Part shown: positions 36,709 through 47,539 of the stretch, in pieces
Layout of the letters: every line of letters starts with the position of its first letter
Numbering within the stretch: the stretch's first letter is position 1
NCBI GenBank assembly: GCA_950097015.1
Contig: CATNEN010000002.1
Coordinates: forward strand, 7,209,501-7,273,500
Direction: 5' to 3'
Origin: Macrostomum hystrix
Lineage: Eukaryota; Platyhelminthes; Macrostomidae
Length of the DNA: 64,000 nucleotides
The notes under the pieces: generated by a model
Told to the model about the DNA's origin: nothing
The model's database searches: none
What the model saw: only the letters and a program-made list of their open reading frames with translations
Translations under genes and position numbers: made by a program

Positions 36709-37998
36709 TCAGGGTGGTCCGTCGGTCGATTCCGCCGCGCGATCTTCCTCGCCATAGGCTGGGAACAAATCAGCTCGGCCGGTATCCCGGAGGAAGTGGG
36801 CGAGCTGTGGGATGTTCTCGGGCGAGCAGGCTTCGGCAAGAGTCGGTGCCGGCCCGAGATGTTTTAGCCTAGCCCGGGTGAAGGGCGGGCAGTGGCAGAT
36901 GAAATGCTCGGCGTTTTCACGTCCGGAGCAGCAGAAGGGACACGTTTCCTCAGGCACGTGGCCTTGGAGGTAGCGGTGTCTGGTGAAGCAGCCATGTCCC
37001 GAAAGGGCCATAGTGACTGCTCTCAGGTCTCTGCGGTTAAGCCTGAGTAAGGCCTTACGCAGGTTACTAGAGGGGGTTGGCACCGCAGCCCTGGACTGGC
37101 GACAGTTCCGGGTGCTGGACCACCTCCTCCGGTGCTGTGTCTCCATCCAGCGGTTGATGCTGGAGTTGACAACAGAGGCGGGGATCGGGGACTCCGGGCC
37201 CGGGCCCATCAGGGAGCTGGCTGCTCCAGCCTTAGCAAGCTGGTCCGCCATCTCATTCCCTGTGAACCCGGCATGCCCAGGGATCCACAACAGCTCCACC
37301 CTGTTAGACTGTGCCAACCCGTTTAACTGGGTGTTGCAGTCCAAGGTGGTTCTGGAGCGAGAGGTGCAGCGACTGAGGGCCTTGAGGGCTGCTTGACTGT
37401 CGGAGTGAAAAAAGATCCTCCGACCAGCCAGCTGCCTCTGGCGCAGCTCAGCCGCACAGAAACTGATGGCGAGCACTTCGTTTTGGAAAACGCTAGAGCT
37501 CTTGCCACAGTATTGGGAGTGTGTCCAGAGGACCTCACCACCCGAGGCGACGCACACTCCGAATCCTGATTTACCGTTCATCAGAGAGCCGTCAGTGTAA
37601 CAGTGGACTGCCGGGTCATCCCAGCAGTCCTTTACCTCTTTACGAGGGAAGATGCTGACTTTGTACCTGTGGCTCCGGAGTAAAGTGGCCGGGGCCCCGT
37701 CCGAAAGGATGGTGAGCCCTCCGCACTCGCCCAGAGTTTTCAGGCAGAGGTCAGAGTGAGGCAGAAGGGAGCGCTTCGAGAAGGCTCGCGAATTCTGGAA
37801 GGAGACACCCGCATCAAGGAGACGACGGGTGGACTTTGCTGCTTCCCCCTTGACGAAAATGTCAATGGGTGTAGCGTTGAGGAAAGCATTCATGCCTTCG
37901 AAGGGAGTGGAGGGTGGGGCGCCCAGCGTCATACGACAGGCTCTGCCCTGCACCCTATATGGCGCCTCCAGGTTTTTCTGGATGCCCATGGCACTGGC
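36709..37998 (-). pseudogene. Non-LTR retrotransposon ORF2, RNase H and zinc-knuckle part
   Basis: Continuation of the reverse-transcriptase frame after one in-frame TAG at about 37,992-37,994. RNase H I signature residues are all present: YTDGS (D), QNEVLAI (E), FHSDSQAAL (D) and [10 protein letters not shown] (D). It ends with a CCHC-type motif ([18 protein letters not shown]), as in I, R1 and LOA-group elements, and a stop at 36,709. The domain would remove RNA from the cDNA hybrid. Apart from the TAG the frame is clean over 1.28 kb, so the element died recently. Confidence 0.88.
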
Positions 37999-39654
37999 CT
38001 AGATGAGGCCAGCGTATGCGACGGACGGTCTAATGATCGCCGTGTAAATCCACCAAAGGTTCTTGGGGGTTAGCCCCCAAGTGGTGCCCACGGCACGCCT
38101 GACTTGCTCCAGTATGGCCAGGGCCCTCTTGGCCTTTGTGGTGATGTGCGGGGTCCAGTTAAGCCTATGGTCTAGCACGAGACCAAGGCACCGGACCTGC
38201 TTTTCCATGGCAATATTCTTGCCATAGAGAGTCAGAGGCTTAATGGTCCAGAGCAGTTTGCTGGTAAACATAACCGCAACAGTCTTGGACTCAGAGAGTC
38301 GGAGCCCGCATTGGTCCGTCCAGCGCACCGCCCTGTTGATAAAGCCCTGGATGAGGTCTCTGGTGGTTTCCGCCGAGGGGCCCGCGCAGATGGCGGTCAC
38401 ATCGTCGGCATATCCCACCTTCAGGACTGGGTCAGGACGAGTGCTTTTCAGCAGCTCATCCATGACGAGATTCCACAGCAGTGGGGTGAGGACGCCGCCT
38501 TGGGGCCCTCCTTTTAGAACAGGTGCCGAGAGCAGCCTGCCTTCGAGGTGGGCCACCACGTGGCGATGCCGGATCATGTACATGACCCAGCGAACGAGGT
38601 GGGGGTGAGTGGCCCTGGAAACCAGGGCCTCCTCAAAAGCTTCGAAAACAACGTTATCGAAGGCCCCCTCAATGTCTAGGAAGACAGCCAGGGCAAAACC
38701 GCTGCCCAGCACTGCCTTCTCGAGAGTCTCCACGATGCAGTGGAGGGCGCTCTCCGTGGACCGGCCCGCCCGAAAGGCGTGCTGGTTTGGGGAGAGCGGG
38801 GCCCGCCCTAGCTCTACAGTAAGAAGGCGCCAGAGCACCAGTCTTTCCATGAGCTTGAGGCAGGTGGAAGTCAAGCTTATCGGGCGATAGGACTTGACCG
38901 AGCGATAGTCGCCTTTGGAGGGCTTCGGGATGAAGACGACCCGGGCTTCGTGCCACAGCGCTGGTACATAGCCCAGCACGATGCAGGCCCGTAGAAGTCT
39001 GCAGAGGAGATGGAGGAAGCGGCCATTTTTGACCGCTTCATGCAAAAAGGCCGGATAAATACCATCTGGCCCAGGTGCTTTGAAAGGGTTGAATGACTTT
39101 GCCGCGCGAACGATGCGGTCATTCGTGACGAGTGACTGAGCCAGGCCCTGACCTCCACGTGAGTGGTCGTCTGGGCCAAAGTGCGCCGGTACACTCGGGA
39201 AGAAATGCCCTAGCATAAGCTCGAGCGTTTCCTCCGGGCGCTCCGTGATCGAGCCGTCTGGCTTTTTGATCGATGAGAGCTTGGAGAAGCGGTCGTTGGT
39301 GAGCGCCTTTACCACGCGGGCCGTGGGCCGCGAGCCCTCAAGCCCTTCGCAGTATTGTTGCCACTTGTCCGCTTCTGCCCTTCTGACCCGGCCCTTAAAC
39401 TCATGGATGGCGCGAGTATAGGCCTCTTTGTCATCAGGGTCGTGCGAGGTTTTCAGCTTCCTCTGGAGAGCCTTAGCTCGGCGTCTCAGGACTCCTAGCT
39501 CGGGGTTCCACCAGGGGGCCGATTTTTTGCCTTTGTAGGCTTTGAGCGGGCAAGCCATTTCGTAGGCCTCTGTGATGGCGCCGCCCAGCAGGGCAGCCAC
39601 TCCATCTAGGTCCTGCGTGGTTGCCATGGCCATGGAGGGGTTGAAATGGTTGGG
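37999..39654 (-). pseudogene. Non-LTR retrotransposon ORF2, reverse transcriptase
   Basis: Clean frame with the full set of RT motifs in order: KAPGPDGI, IPKPSKGDYRSVKSYRPI, FLDIEGAFDNV, GGPQGGVLTPLLW, the catalytic YADD (VGYADDVTAIC) and the thumb motif LGLVLDHRLNW. Upstream PWWNPELGVLRRRAKAL is the conserved linker between endonuclease and RT. The same open frame extends upstream to 39,897, but that part is translated from the inserted sequence, not the element. It ends YAGLI-stop, the stop replacing a codon inside the conserved end-of-RT segment. Belongs to the I/R1/LOA group; it would copy its RNA at a nicked target. Confidence 0.9.
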
Positions 39655-41653
39655 TCTTTTGCAAGCCAATGACCTGCCCTCGTGAAGGATAGGAGTGTGG
39701 GGAACGGCGATAGAGTCGAAGGTCGATCGCATAGCTGCTCGCGAGTTGTCGCGGAAAGAGGGATGCGATGAAGGGAGGGATGAAGGGAGGGATAAGGAGG
39801 TACAGTGGATGCAGGGAGTGGTCCTATTGGCCTCAGGCTGGCCAGTCTCACTCGTCCCATAGGCTACAGGCATGACTGCCGTGCCTACCCCAAGCAATGC
39901 TCGAAACCGGCGAAGGGTCTAAAAGGGATTTGGATTATCCGGAATCGGACAAGACAGGGCTTGACAGCCTACTGTCGTCAGTAGTGCGATACGCGACTGA
40001 CTCCTAGCTTTGGTAGCGGTGGTCGATTCGGTCTAGGCTCTTGCCACAGAACTGCGGAAAGGCTATCGGCAAAGCGGAAAGATGATCTAGGGTAGCGCCA
40101 CCACCCAATGCGCCTACGTTGCTACCGCAGACATTTGGGAACTTGGGTCCCCGGAGCTCGCAGCTCCTAGTTTGTCACACAGATCTAGGCAAGCCGAAAA
40201 ATGGGCAAACTGCAACTTCCGTTTTAGACTGGGTTGGGAGCCCCAGAATGGATCGAGTCACGCCTCAAAAGGGGATTCCTGAATTCGCGCTACAGGGGTC
40301 TAGAAAGGTGGTACTAAGAACTTGAATGAGAATCCATAGCCAGAATCCTACTCATGAGACATCAGACACATTCTTTACATTAGACTGCAGCCTACACATT
40401 AAGTAACTAACAAATCCGAATCAAGTTGAGGAAATCAGAGGCTGGAGAGATTAAGCAGAACACTGGCTGAGTGATTACGCAAGCGAAAGATTATTAGATC
40501 ATCACACCCGCTCCCGTGGCCGCAGTTGCGAAAGGGGGATAGGGGAAACTCCATTAGAAAGGGAGTTCGACACGTACACTTTGAGCCCGCCCAAGAGGGA
40601 GAAGGAAAGCCGGCCAAGGATTCCCCCAACCCCCTAGAACGAAATGCACATGCTACCTCCGCGTTTTACTCGCAAATCCCTAGCTCCTTATTACTCTCGT
40701 GCGCGCTTACAGTTGCCTTCCTGCCGCAGCCTTCAGCTCGGCCTCACCAGAGCCCACCCCCTAGTAAGTTAGCCACTCATAGCTGAGGGCTGTCTACTGA
40801 GAAAATAATAATGGGAAAGCGAAATAGAGGAAAGATTTAAGTTGTTAAGTAAATTACGCCCAATAGTTTAATAACGGCTGTAGACAGATGATTTATTAGG
40901 CTTGAACAAATCACCAACCCGTGCCCGTTAATTCCCGCCTACTTACTTACTTACTTTGCAGGGGGGCCTGGGGCACTTGACGCACAAACACAGGAACGGC
41001 ATGCCCCCAGGCCGGCGAACTAGGCGAGAGCCGCCCATCGCGCCGCGTCCCCTGAGCAGGCACCTCACACACACACAGCAGCAAGCCAAGCGGGGAAGGG
41101 GGCGGCAGCCGGAGTGCCTCTCACCCCAGGCCCGCACACGCACAGAGCAGACCAAGCCGGGGCGGAAGGCTGATAGAAATCAGTCCTCAGGGGGGGCCGG
41201 GTGACGAGTGTACACTTTATCCAATCGCGCTGACGGAAATCCAGATGAGCGCGCGGCGGTGTACACCCGCCCCCCAGCCACCCCCCGCAAGGTCTAACGC
41301 CCCAGCGCCAACGCACACAACTCACACAACGCAGAACAGGCACACAGAAAGGTAGGAGCGAAGCTATTTTTCAAGCTTTGATTGCACGAAATATGGTGCA
41401 CCTCCGCCGGTCGCTACTGTCCAAACCCCCCCAACAAGTACCGAAATTAATCGTGACCTGAAGGGTGAATCGAACTAGCGTCCTTTGGAGTGCGAGGCAG
41501 CGACGTTAGCCGCTGACCCCCCTCGCCCCTAATTCCCGCCTAACTAATAGACAAATCCCTTAAGGATAGCAATTAAACGACCGCTGCGCGGGTTACTTAT
41601 CTGAATGCTAAGTGAACCGGCTGCAGGCTGTTGCTCTCGCGGGGAGGGGAAAA
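39655..41653 (-). mobile_element. 2-kb repeat inserted between endonuclease and RT domains
   Basis: This block splits ORF2. It is alignable, in opposite plus-strand orientation, with 51,000-52,415: AGATAAGTAACCCGCGCAGC, the region with CACTCAGCCAGTGTTCTGC and the segment ending TTGCAAAA all recur. It includes an extra GC-rich 500 bp (about 40,940-41,530) absent from the other copy and containing a tRNA-like sequence. No coding motif found. The shared TTGCAAAA end may be a 3' end; a clear target-site duplication is not visible, and part of the endonuclease domain seems to be missing. Confidence 0.65.
41452..41530 (-). ncRNA. tRNA-like SINE-type sequence
   Basis: On the minus strand GGTCAGCGGCTAACG (A-box region) is followed by CTGCCTCGCACTCC and the B box TAGTTCGATTC (plus 41,467-41,477), the layout of tRNA-derived SINE heads. 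The arms do not pair properly, so it is not a functional tRNA. Confidence 0.5.
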
Positions 41654-42301
41654 TCAATGAAAGACCGAGCTTTCGGTCTCCCACACCTCCCACCCCAGCA
41701 CCCTTGGGAGCATGCCGGGTGAGGCCAGGGTGACGTCAAGCACCTCAGCCCACCGCCCATTGTCGAAAGTAGGCGTGTTGCCCACATTGCAGAAGTTAAG
41801 AGGCGTGCCGCTAACGAAGGCCAGGAGCTCTTCGCCGCGGTCATTGATTTTTGAGCTACCCCAGTGGGTGTGATGCGAGTTTGCATCTCCCGCGAGGAGC
41901 AGCTCAAAGTTTCGTGCCCTGGCGAAATCACAGAGGGCGACGATGGTATCGCTGACCACGGGGGCGTCGCCTGCCAGGTAGGCGGATGCCACGAGGGTCA
42001 ACTTGTTGGGCACAATGTGTGCAGATTGGATGACCCAGATGTCCCCGCTAGAGAGATCGGGTCTCATCCACGCATTTAAGGCTTTTGCAGCATAGATCAG
42101 TGATCCAGGGCGGACAGAGTCTGCCATGCAGAAGCAGTCATAGCCAGCAGGAATGTTGCTTGGCTTGTTTTTTGATAACCAGGGCTCCTGCACAAGTACA
42201 AGGCCCGGCATCATGCGCTCTGTCGTGCGCATCAGATTGACTGATGCTGCCACGCAGTGCTGGGTGTTAAATTGCAGACATGATATCCCGGGGATCATCA
42301 T
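41654..42301 (-). pseudogene. Non-LTR retrotransposon ORF2, truncated endonuclease domain
   Basis: ORF2 begins with ATG at 42,301, 13 bp after the ORF1 stop. APE-type endonuclease residues are visible: LQFNTQHC (N), VQEPWL (E), LLAGDANSHHTHWGS (D/N) and NDRGEELLAF, then DVTLASP. The frame breaks off after WETESSV, just where the SDH catalytic histidine block should come, because of the insertion at 39,655-41,653. The domain would nick target DNA; without its C-terminal histidine it cannot be active. Confidence 0.85.
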
Positions 42302-42313
42302 GCAGGCAGAGGT

Positions 42314-43108
42314 CTACTTGGAGGGGGACTCAGCCAGAAGGCGGTCCTCCTCCTCCGGGTCGATGTCGGTAGCCATGGGCTCCTCCGTGCCCCGGCCCCG
42401 AGCCAGAGGCGGGAACTCGACGGGGTCAGCCGCCCAGTCCCCACCCCCGGCCCTGAGCCCGGGCCCAGAGTCGCCCTCAACCGGTGCCGACACCGCACCC
42501 TGGGCCGTGGGAGGGGCGCTCGAAGGGCCCTGCTCGATGGAGCTGGGCACCTTAGAGGCCTCCCCCGTAGCCCTTGGTTGCGGCGCCTGCCCCGGTGGGC
42601 CACCGCGCATCTCAGCGCGCAGCTGGGCCATCCTGGCGGTTCGCACCACCTCGGAGGCCCGCTGGCGAAGGCCCCGGCGCTTTGTGATGCGCGCGGGGCG
42701 ACGCTCAGAGCTGCCAGCGATGGCACGCTCTGGCCTTTTTTGGCGAGACGACTGGGCCCTGCCCCCAGTCCCAGCCTCGGGGTCCGAGGACCCTTCAGTG
42801 GCCGGTACGGTGGTGGGCCCGGTCTGACCTCGAGTTTTATCTGCCTCGAAGGCGAAGATTTTGGTCTTCCACAGACCAATGCAGATGTTGGCGCCATCTG
42901 GGTAGCGGCGTGTCCATTGCTCGGACAGGCCCAGAATGGCGGTGAAGCCGGTGCCGTCGTGGCGCAGGATCGTGCGGTGCACGGACAACAAAGGACAACA
43001 AACTATCAGTCGTAATCCGATTAAGATTACTTCAGAGACGAGACGTAGCGCTCCGCATTGACAGTTGTGTTTGTCTCTAGGAAATCGATTGTCAAGGGGC
43101 CGTGACAA
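42314..43108 (-). CDS. Non-LTR retrotransposon ORF1-like protein
   Basis: An open frame of about 260 residues lies immediately upstream of ORF2 on the same strand and ends at 42,314, so by position it is ORF1 of the same element. The N-terminal third has LSEQWTRRYPDGANICIGLW and KTKIFAFEADK; the rest is rich in G, P, A and R (low complexity), ending EEEDRLLAESPSK. I see no CCHC zinc knuckle, which ORF1 proteins of this group often have, so the protein may be partial. The true start is unclear because the upstream frame has no good ATG. Role by analogy: RNA binding in the ribonucleoprotein. Confidence 0.55.
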   Translation of the reverse strand: MSRPLDNRFPRDKHNCQCGALRLVSEVILIGLRLIVCCPLLSVHRTILRHDGTGFTAILGLSEQWTRRYPDGANICIGLWKTKIFAFEADKTRGQTGPTTVPATEGSSDPEAGTGGRAQSSRQKRPERAIAGSSERRPARITKRRGLRQRASEVVRTARMAQLRAEMRGGPPGQAPQPRATGEASKVPSSIEQGPSSAPPTAQGAVSAPVEGDSGPGLRAGGGDWAADPVEFPPLARGRGTEEPMATDIDPEEEDRLLAESPSK

Positions 43109-43508
43109 TCGAAAAAGGCAGCAACATCAGCTTCTGGCAATGAGCCCTTCGGCGAGCCTTGATTGGAGGATCAGAGCCCTTTATCGCCCAGACTTATAAC
43201 TCTTCTTTTGTTGGGGGTCGAAGTGAGGCTGCCACCTGTGACAATGAGCTGTCAAAAGGCCTCCCATCCACCTCGATCTTCAACAAGCCTGAAGCTGCTC
43301 TTACTTTGCTCTGCAAAAGCCTCGTTGGCGAACCCATATTGGATTCAATGATTATCAATTTAAAATAGACAGCAATCATAGCCGACATGGTTGCATCATG
43401 ACATTTTGCGAGCAGAAAACTTTTGCGTAAATTTGTTATTTTTGCCACCAAACATCCCGACGAGAATCGTTGAATATGTCGACAATGCCTATTTTGTGAT
43501 TTTGGAAG

Positions 43509-43694
43509 TTGTGGCATCGGATTGAGCGGAAAACTTTAGTTGATGTTCTGGATTATCATGGCGATTGGTTGAATATTTTAGGAGATACAGAAATAAGAAA
43601 AATGTGCTGCTTGTATTTGAAATACCCTACCGTATTTTTGCTGTTAATATGGGAGGAACTTGAAAATCATTTATCTAACAATGATAAAACTTAA
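43509..43694 (+). CDS. Possible death-domain-like exon (uncertain)
   Basis: A 61-codon frame (from about 43,509 to the TAA at 43,692) reads RKTLVDVLDYHGDWLNILG, then EIRKMC, YPTVFLLLIWEELENHL. The pattern LxxxLD...DW..LG...I...YPT..LLxxWEE resembles the second half of Pelle/IRAK/MyD88-type death domains, which act in innate immune signalling. The frame is closed upstream by a TGA, and an AG preceded by a T-rich stretch sits at its start, so it could be a terminal exon. No other exon was recognised. Chance similarity is quite possible. Confidence 0.25.
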   Translation: MWHRIERKTLVDVLDYHGDWLNILGDTEIRKMCCLYLKYPTVFLLLIWEELENHLSNNDKT

Positions 43695-43779
43695 CTTATT
43701 TGTAACTTAGTAACTCATTATGTTAAAAACAAAAAATTATAATAATATTTCTTAGTTCATATTAATGCGTTAATGCGTC

Positions 43780-45205
43780 TGAGGGGAAGAAGTGTCTGAG
43801 GGGTAGAAGTGTCTATGGGGTAGAAGTGTCTGAGGGGTAGAAGTGTCTGAGGGTTAAAAGTGTCTGAGGGGTAGAAGTGTCTGAGGGGTAGAAGTGTCTG
43901 AGGGGTAGAAGTGTCTGAGGGGCAGAAGTGTCTGAGGGGTAGAAGTGTCTGAGGGGTAAAAGTGTCTGAGGGGTAGAAGTGTCTGGATGGTAGAAGTGTC
44001 TGAGGGGTAGAAGTGTCTGAAGGGTAGAAGTTCTAAGGGGTAGAAGTGTCTGGGGGGTAGAAGTTTCTGAGGGGTAGAAGTGTCTGAGGGGTAGAAGTGT
44101 CTGGGGGGTAGAAGTGTCTGAGGGGTAGAAGTGTCTGAAGGGTAGAAGTTCTAAGGGGTAGAAGTGTCTGGGGGGTAGAAGTTTCTGAGGGGTAGAAGTG
44201 TCTGAGGGGTAGAAGTGTCTGAGGGGTAAAAGTGTCTGAGGGGTAGAAGTGTCTGGATGGTAGAAGTGTCTGAGGGGTAGAAGTGTCTGAAGGGTAGAAG
44301 TTCTAAGGGGTAGAAGTGTCTGGGGGGTAGAAGTTTCTGAGGGGTAGAAGTGTCTGAGGGGTAGAAGTGTCTGGGGGGTAGAAGTGTCTGAGGGGTAGAA
44401 GTGTCTGAAGGGTAGAAGTTCTAAGGGGTAGAAGTGTCTGGGGGGTAGAAGTTTCTGAGGGGTAGAAGTGTCTGAGGGGTAGAAGTGTCTGAGGGGCAGA
44501 AGTGTCTGAGGGGTAGAAGTGTCTGGATGGTAGAAGTGTCTGAGGGGTAGAAGTGCCTGAGGGGCAGAAGTGTCTGAGGGGTAGAAGTGTCTGAGGGGTA
44601 GAAGTGTCTGAGTGGCAGAAGTGTCTGAGTGGTAGAAGTGTCTGGGGGGGTAGAAGTGTCTGGGGGGTAGAAGTGTCTGGGGGGTAGAAGTGTCTGAGGG
44701 TAGAAGTTTCTGAGGGGTAGAAGTGTCTGAGGGGTAGAAGTGTCTGAGGGGCAGAAGTGTCTGAGGGGTAGAAGTGTCTGGGGGGTAGAAGTGTCTGGGG
44801 GGTAGAAGTGTCTGGGGGGCAGAAGTGTCTGGGGGGTAGAAGTGTCTGGGGGGTAGAAGTGTCTGGGGGGCAGAAGTGTCTGAGGGGTAGAAGTGTCTGA
44901 GGGGTAGAAGTGTCTGAGGGGCAGAAGTGTCTGAGGGGCAGAAGTGTCTGAGGGGTAGAAGTGTCTGGGGGGTAGAAGTGTCTGGGGGGCAGAAGTGTCT
45001 GAGGGGCAGAAGTGTCTGAGGGGCAGAAGTGTCTGAGGGGCAGAAGTGTCTGAGGGGTAGAAGTGTCTGAGGGGTAGAAGTGTCTGAGGGGTAGAAGTGT
45101 CTGGGGGGCAGAAGTGTCTGAGGGGCAGAAGTGTCTGAGGGGTAGAAGTGTCTGGGGGGCAGAAGTGTCTGAGGGGCAGAAGTGTCTGAGGGGTAGAAGT
45201 GTCTG
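43780..45205. repeat. 17-bp minisatellite, unit A
   Basis: About 84 copies of GTCTGAGGGGTAGAAGT with GGGGGG and GGGGCAG variants and several higher-order blocks (the run with GTTCTAAGGGG recurs at about 44,030, 44,150, 44,300 and 44,420). It marks the left end of the segmental duplication; unit B has only about 12 copies at 55,445-55,655. Confidence 0.95.
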
Positions 45206-45449
45206 GGGGGCTGGTGGTCCGATCCGAAGATCGTGGCTCTCCCGCTCTCCTATGCGTACAATTTCACAGTGCGAGAGGCTAAAGTCGCTAATAAGAAAAA
45301 GTTTTGATCCAAGGCAAGTTAGTTTATGTCTATGGGTGTACTAGAGTTAGATTTACGCCCATACTTAATTTGATGCGCATTAAAAAATCTTTAATTGCTT
45401 GCCACTCTTACTCACTTTTATCACTTTAAAGCTTCGATTCTGAGTTAAA

Positions 45450-46559
45450 ATGGCAACCTTGCTTACTCTGCTGAGTCTGGGTTTCGTCTGTGCCCTTTTG
45501 GCCTGCATTACGAAACGTTGGAATGGCGGCGGACTGTTTGACTTGCAGGGTACGATATTGCTGAGTTGCTGCGATAACAAATCAACTTTTACACTCAGAA
45601 TATAGTAGCCCGTTAAACTTTTACGTTTCCCTTTGCAGAATACGGCTATTACGTATTTCGTGTCAGAGACATGACCCTCGTCGGCACCGTTGTTTTGGGG
45701 ATTGGCATGCTACTCGAGTTATTCGCGACTATGGTCAAGAAGCTCAAGACGAGCACTGCTCTCAACGTAGTGATCCTGATTTGCTGCATTATCAGCGGTG
45801 AGTACAAATCCTTGTTCCGCTAAATTTGCCCCTGAGTTAAAGCCACAGCGTGAACCTTTCTCTCCCAGATTTTACAGCTCGCTCACACTACCCCAACTCA
45901 ACAGCCCGCACCCACAACCCCAACTCTACGGCCCGCACCCACAACCCCAACTCTACGGCCCGCACCCACTACCCCAACTCTACAGCCCGCACCCACTACC
46001 CCAACTCTACGGCCCGCACCCACTACCCCAACTCTGTGGCCCGCACCCACAACCCCAACTCTACGGCCCGGACCCACTAACCCAACTCTACGGCCCGCAC
46101 CCACAACCCCAACTCTACAGCCCGCACCCACTACCCCAACTCTGTGGCCCGCACCCGCTACCCCAACTCTGTGGCCCGCACCCACTACCCCAACTCTGTG
46201 GCCCGCACCCACTACAACTATACCCCAACTCTACAGCCCGCACCTACCACCCCAATACTACCGCCCGCACCTACCACCCTAACTCTACAGCCCGCACCCA
46301 CCATCTAAATTCTAAGGCCAGTGCCGACGACCCCGAAGTCTATTTGAAAGTGCTCTTTTTATGTCAACAAGCCTCGAATTTTTTGTTTTAAGCGCTCTCC
46401 TTGTATGTGCACCCCGCAGTTCTAGAGCTGTCATCTGGCCTTTTCTTCTACCTCTGGAGGTACTCATATAGCGGCTACAGCCTCTGTCTGCTGACTGCCA
46501 GCGTTGTGTTCGCTATGGAAGCTCTGATTTTGAACATCAGGCAGTGGCGTCGCGGTTAA
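45450..46559 (+). CDS. Four-TM protein, three exons (copy A)
   Basis: Spliced CDS join(45450..45549, 45639..45797, 46420..46559), 399 nt, 132 residues, TAA stop. ATG context TTAAAATGG. Intron 1 is 89 nt (GTACGA...TTTGCAG) and intron 2 is 622 nt (GTGAGT...CCCGCAG); both are phase 1 and both rejoin the frame. Predicted membrane spans at about residues 4-20, 45-63, 75-98 and 106-125. The basic segment KKLK (67-70) between spans 2 and 3 and the basic tail RQWRRG put both ends in the cytoplasm. Loop 1 (21-44) contains RWNGGGLFDLQEY. The topology is like claudin/PMP22 or other small tetraspans, but the claudin W-GLW-C-C signature is absent and I do not recognise the family. A polyadenylation signal shared with copy B (CAATAAACTTCAC) lies near 46,960. 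The paralogue at 55,910 has identical exon lengths. Confidence 0.75.
45895..46310. repeat. 27-bp minisatellite inside intron 2 (copy A)
   Basis: About 15 copies of a 27-bp unit (CCGCACCCACTACCCCAACT plus CTACGGC). Being a multiple of three it opens every frame on both strands (nonapeptides such as PHPLPQLYG), but it lies between an excellent donor and acceptor, so it is intronic. Copy B has about 11 units. Confidence 0.9.
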
Positions 46560-47240
46560 AGATTTATTTTTTTTGAACAGGCTAGCAATATTTGGCATTC
46601 TACTAGTATTAAAAAGACAATTTAATTCGACAGGACAAAGACTGAAAGATATTGACTCATTATGTTTTCAGTTTTAACTTCATGTATCCCCCTTTTGCCC
46701 CGGGCGAGTGTCTATGTGATGCATGTTTTCATTTATTTCCCTAGGTAAATAAATCATTTATTTCCCGCTGCCCCGCGGGAAGCGGGTTCGAAGCGGGCTT
46801 CGTCTCGGTCAATAAACGAGACACCTCTTGCTTTTGCCCGCTAGACAACAAAATAAATGGGGAATATATACCATTTATTTGCATCGGTGCAAATAAACGG
46901 TTCATTTCACTCGCGCGTAGAAAATATTAAAACGCTGCTTCAAACTGCTCAATAGTCTAAATCAATAAACTTCACTTTACTTCACTCAGAGCTCAAATTT
47001 AATTTGACCATAGACATCGAATATTTTTTTTGCTTTTTACCTCATAAAATTTAATAACGGGCTAAACGCCCCCTTGACCCCGCTTACCCTGTTACGCTGC
47101 TTCTAATTTTAAGTGGGGATACATCTCGCATTCCAAATTAATACCACATTAATTCCACAAAAATGCTTTCGTGCCTCGCTTATTGACCTCAAGCAATAAG
47201 TCACTCAAGTCACTCAAGTCACTCAAGCATTTTGTGCCTA
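46560..47240. other. Spacer downstream of four-TM gene A with hairpins
   Basis: No gene. 46,735-46,900 has several inverted repeats: CATTTATTTCCC with its complement, GTCTCGGTCAATAAACGAGAC, and ATTTGCATCGGTGCAAAT. Unit B keeps only the last one. Two copies of ACATTAATTCC near 47,145 correspond to the position of the large 11-bp array in unit B. Confidence 0.6.
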
Positions 47241-47248
47241 AGAACTGG

Positions 47249-47256
47249 TATAAATA
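47249..47256 (+). promoter_or_regulatory. TATA box upstream of Crypton-like ORF (unit A)
   Basis: GGTATAAATATATG, 138 bp before the ATG at 47,394. Conserved in unit B at about 58,329 (GGTATAAATG) while much around it differs, which supports use as a promoter in the ancestral unit. Confidence 0.5.
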
Positions 47257-47539
47257 TATGAGTTGCATTGTATAACGTTGGATTAGTGCTTTAGAAGGTT
47301 CGTTAGATGCACGCTCGTTTAAAGAGCTAAGGGAGCTAGTTGAGGAGGAGTGCTGAGAAAAAATATTTTCTTAATTCACACTCATGCGAGAATATGGCCC
47401 AGTCACCAGCTAAAGTCAAGCTTTCGAATTTGAGAAAATTTCCAAACGAGATGATATCCGCATTGTCTACCGAGGAGATTGACCCAATTCTGGATGAGCC
47501 TGATGATCTACCGGAGTCGGCGATTGATCGAGTAGATGA

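Noticed and set aside
36983-39860. Plus-strand frames of 60-140 codons
   Set aside because: Antisense shadows of the GC-rich RT and RNase H regions; no domain pattern.
42153-43015. Plus-strand frames of 145-224 codons
   Set aside because: Antisense to the proline/glycine-rich ORF1-like region; compositional bias keeps several frames open.
45798-46391. 197-codon frame (PHPLPQLYG repeats)
   Set aside because: It lies inside intron 2 of the four-TM gene and is made of the 27-bp repeat.
45450-46559. Claudin or PMP22 assignment for the four-TM protein
   Set aside because: The size and topology would fit, but the W-GLW-C-C loop signature is missing, so naming it would be unsupported.
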